Shown here: one piece after another, positions 43,564 to 44,913 of the stretch
Layout: every line of letters begins with the position of its first letter
Numbering within the stretch: position 1 is the stretch's first letter
From: Planctomycetota bacterium
GTDB lineage: Bacteria > Planctomycetota > Phycisphaerae > WQYP01
DNA: 44,913 nucleotides
Assembly (NCBI GenBank): GCA_021831565.1
Contig: JAKBMM010000020.1
Location: forward strand, 1-44,913
Reading direction: 5' to 3'
Made by a program: the position numbers and the translations under genes
The notes under the pieces: generated by a model
What the model was told of the DNA's origin: nothing
Seen by the model: the letters and a program-made list of their open reading frames with translations, nothing else
Databases searched by the model: none

Positions 43564-43592
43564 ATATTCTCCCGCCTGCCGACAAACGTCAA
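43564..43592 (-). promoter_or_regulatory. Promoter of yebC with leaderless geometry
   Basis: On the minus strand TTGACG and GAATAT are spaced 17 bases, and only six bases separate the -10 from the yebC ATG. With a normal start 6-8 bases after the -10, the transcript begins at the A of ATG. No Shine-Dalgarno could fit. Confidence 0.6.
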
Positions 43593-43628
43593 GGTAAAGC
43601 CGTATAATGAAAACACCGGCGAGAGGGG

Positions 43629-43634
43629 TATAAT
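43629..43634 (+). promoter_or_regulatory. -10 element of the rightward lipoprotein gene
   Basis: TATAAT, 43 bases before the start codon. Another TATAAT is at 43603-43608. Neither has a strong -35. They lie in the divergent gap with yebC. Confidence 0.4.
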
Positions 43635-43677
43635 GATCGTTTGATTCGGCCAAGCCTCCGAACAAAAGGAGTGAATG

Positions 43678-44769
43678 ATGAAACGCATGATTTCTCTGAT
43701 CGCGGGAATGGCGCTGGCTCTCCTTGGCGGCTGCGCCCAGCCGGTGCGGAACGTTGCCATACCCGGGCCGCAGGATCGGGCGGCCTACCAGCCGCAACCC
43801 TACCAGAAGCCGCTGCCGCCGAATGCCTACGGGTCGCCGATGGGCGCCAACCCCTACGGCACGCACGTGCCGCTGCCCGATGAGGCCGCGTATGTGCGGG
43901 CCTACCAGGCGCAGCGCCAGCCGCGAATGATGGTGGTGGTTCTGGCCCCGAAACACGCGAAAACCTACGCCGCCATCCACGCCAACAAGAATGACTTCGA
44001 CGCCCTGGGCCTGTCCATGATCGAATATCTCAACGCCAACGGCCAGATCGACATCCAGAATCCCGCCATGGCCAAGAAGGTGCTCAAACGCGAAGAATTT
44101 CTGCGTTTGCAGAACGGCGATCCGGCGGTGTTGCCGCTGCTCAAGGCGCAACTCAATACCGATGTGCTGGTGGAAATCCAGGCGTCGCCGACGGCCCAAA
44201 CCAGTTCCGGCCTTCCCAGCGTGCGCCTCTTGGCGCAGGCGGTAAGCACCACCGACGCGCGCATTCTCGGGGCCGTCTATGTGGACATGCCGCTGCCGAT
44301 GAGTAAAACCCATATTAACATCTACACCGGATACCTGGCCGACAAGATCATGCAGAGCCTGGCCAATGTGTGGGGCGGCGGGGGACGGGCGATCAATCCC
44401 CTGACGGTGCGCATCTACAACGCCGCCGGTGTGAATGACGTGCTCAAGATCAAGCATTTGATCCAGAAGGTTCCGGGCGTGAGACTGGTGGTGGACCGCG
44501 GCATAACCGGCTCCCGCACGACGGCCTACGGCCAGCTTTCGGTGCAGTACAACGGCGCTCCGGATGATTTTTACGGCGCGCTCCAGCAGGAGTTGGGCGT
44601 ATCGACGGGTCTCAAGGCGGTGGATTTGCAGAACAACACGATCGACCTGGAGATCACCGGACCGATGGTGCTCAAAACCACCACCATCAAGACCACGACC
44701 CGGATCCGCACCGAAACGCACACCACGGTAAAAACGGTCCACCAGAACCCGATTATGCCGGCCAAATAA
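43678..44769 (+). CDS. Lipoprotein of unknown function
   Basis: This 363-residue protein starts at the second ATG (43678), which is six bases after AAGGAG; the first ATG at 43675 is too close. MKRMISLIAGMALALLGGCA gives a signal with lipobox LGGC. A Pro/Tyr/Asn-rich spacer (about 20-75) leads to a globular region with MMVVVLAPKHAKTYAAIHAN, LKAQLNTDVLVEIQASP and DARILGAVYVDMPLP, an alternating pattern somewhat like outer-membrane assembly lipoproteins of the CsgG/LpoB style, but I cannot assign a family. The C-terminus is Thr/Lys-rich. It is transcribed away from yebC. Confidence 0.7.
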   Translation: MKRMISLIAGMALALLGGCAQPVRNVAIPGPQDRAAYQPQPYQKPLPPNAYGSPMGANPYGTHVPLPDEAAYVRAYQAQRQPRMMVVVLAPKHAKTYAAIHANKNDFDALGLSMIEYLNANGQIDIQNPAMAKKVLKREEFLRLQNGDPAVLPLLKAQLNTDVLVEIQASPTAQTSSGLPSVRLLAQAVSTTDARILGAVYVDMPLPMSKTHINIYTGYLADKIMQSLANVWGGGGRAINPLTVRIYNAAGVNDVLKIKHLIQKVPGVRLVVDRGITGSRTTAYGQLSVQYNGAPDDFYGALQQELGVSTGLKAVDLQNNTIDLEITGPMVLKTTTIKTTTRIRTETHTTVKTVHQNPIMPAK

Positions 44770-44804
44770 ACGTGTGGCGGCGGGCTATTTTGAGCGATCG
44801 GCGT

Positions 44805-44913
44805 CTAGTGCTCTGTCACAGCTACAAATTGGGGTTGATTGGCCGGAAACGGGCCAGATGCAAGGAGTCAGCGGCGAAAACCGGGTCCGTAGACCCATTG
44901 AGCCGTTGCGACG
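44805..44913. other. Possible insertion-sequence terminus at window edge
   Basis: After the lipoprotein stop the sequence changes at CTAGTGCTCTGTCACAGCTA and continues to the edge without a recognisable open frame. It looks like a terminal inverted repeat of an insertion sequence to me, but the other end and any transposase lie outside the window, so this is a weak call. Confidence 0.25.

Noticed and set aside
43558-44742. Extension of the yebC frame upstream over the lipoprotein gene
   Set aside because: MAGHSHWK at 43557 is the universal YebC start and has a promoter immediately before it.

Overview
The window is high-GC bacterial chromosome, most likely from a planctomycete of the Phycisphaerae type. 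The grounds are PEP-CTERM sorting signals, one of them with a dockerin-like calcium-binding pair, several planctomycete-style glycoside hydrolases, futalosine-pathway menaquinone synthesis (mqnE), and a prs-rplY-pth-rpsF-ssb-rplI run. This placement is inference from gene content; there is no rRNA or tRNA gene to anchor it.

Left end (1-2,690), a nest of mobile elements. An IS4-type transposase tail is cut off at a short palindrome. A roughly 295-bp cassette, made of a 5' piece of a REP-associated tyrosine transposase (RAYT) gene between two inverted copies of that palindrome, occurs twice. Between the copies lie a PIN-domain toxin gene with its 58-residue partner and a group II intron. The intron sits inside the left palindrome of copy 2. 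The intact palindrome of copy 1 supplies the empty-site sequence, and a six-base IBS1/EBS1 match fits the junction. The intron has lost the front half of its reverse transcriptase but keeps domain V.

Housekeeping block (2,690-16,150). A Tat-exported GH140-like hydrolase is followed by purF, a PIN-toxin remnant, a sugar-phosphate nucleotidyltransferase and pheA. A leftward operon then runs prs, rplY (ctc), pth, rpsF, ssb, rplI and a thioredoxin-like gene. Divergent to it are rsmD and a second methyltransferase gene. A methylthioadenosine phosphorylase gene closes the block.

Surface and corrinoid block (16,290-28,030). A strong consensus promoter precedes a 1,367-residue secreted protein built of about 800-bp near-identical repeats and ending in dockerin and PEP-CTERM signals. 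Next come a lipoprotein, a translationally coupled DUF1638/corrinoid-reductive-activator pair, a Fur-family regulator, a small PEP-CTERM protein and an exported GH36 alpha-galactosidase.

Right part (28,030-44,913). After mqnE lies a decayed restriction/defence island: a 5'-truncated DUF262 gene of lower GC, the first ~20 codons of a probable restriction-subunit gene overlapping it by ATGA, and a frameshifted adenine methylase tail. Then come the elongation genes mrdA and rodA, a GH63-like glucosidase, prmC, a DoxX-family membrane protein, and a leftward operon yebC, Gfo/Idh oxidoreductase, nadC, birA. A lipoprotein gene and a possible insertion-sequence end finish the window. Several genes (yebC, fur, rsmD) have a -10-like hexamer only 6-7 bases before the start codon and no Shine-Dalgarno sequence, which suggests leaderless transcripts.
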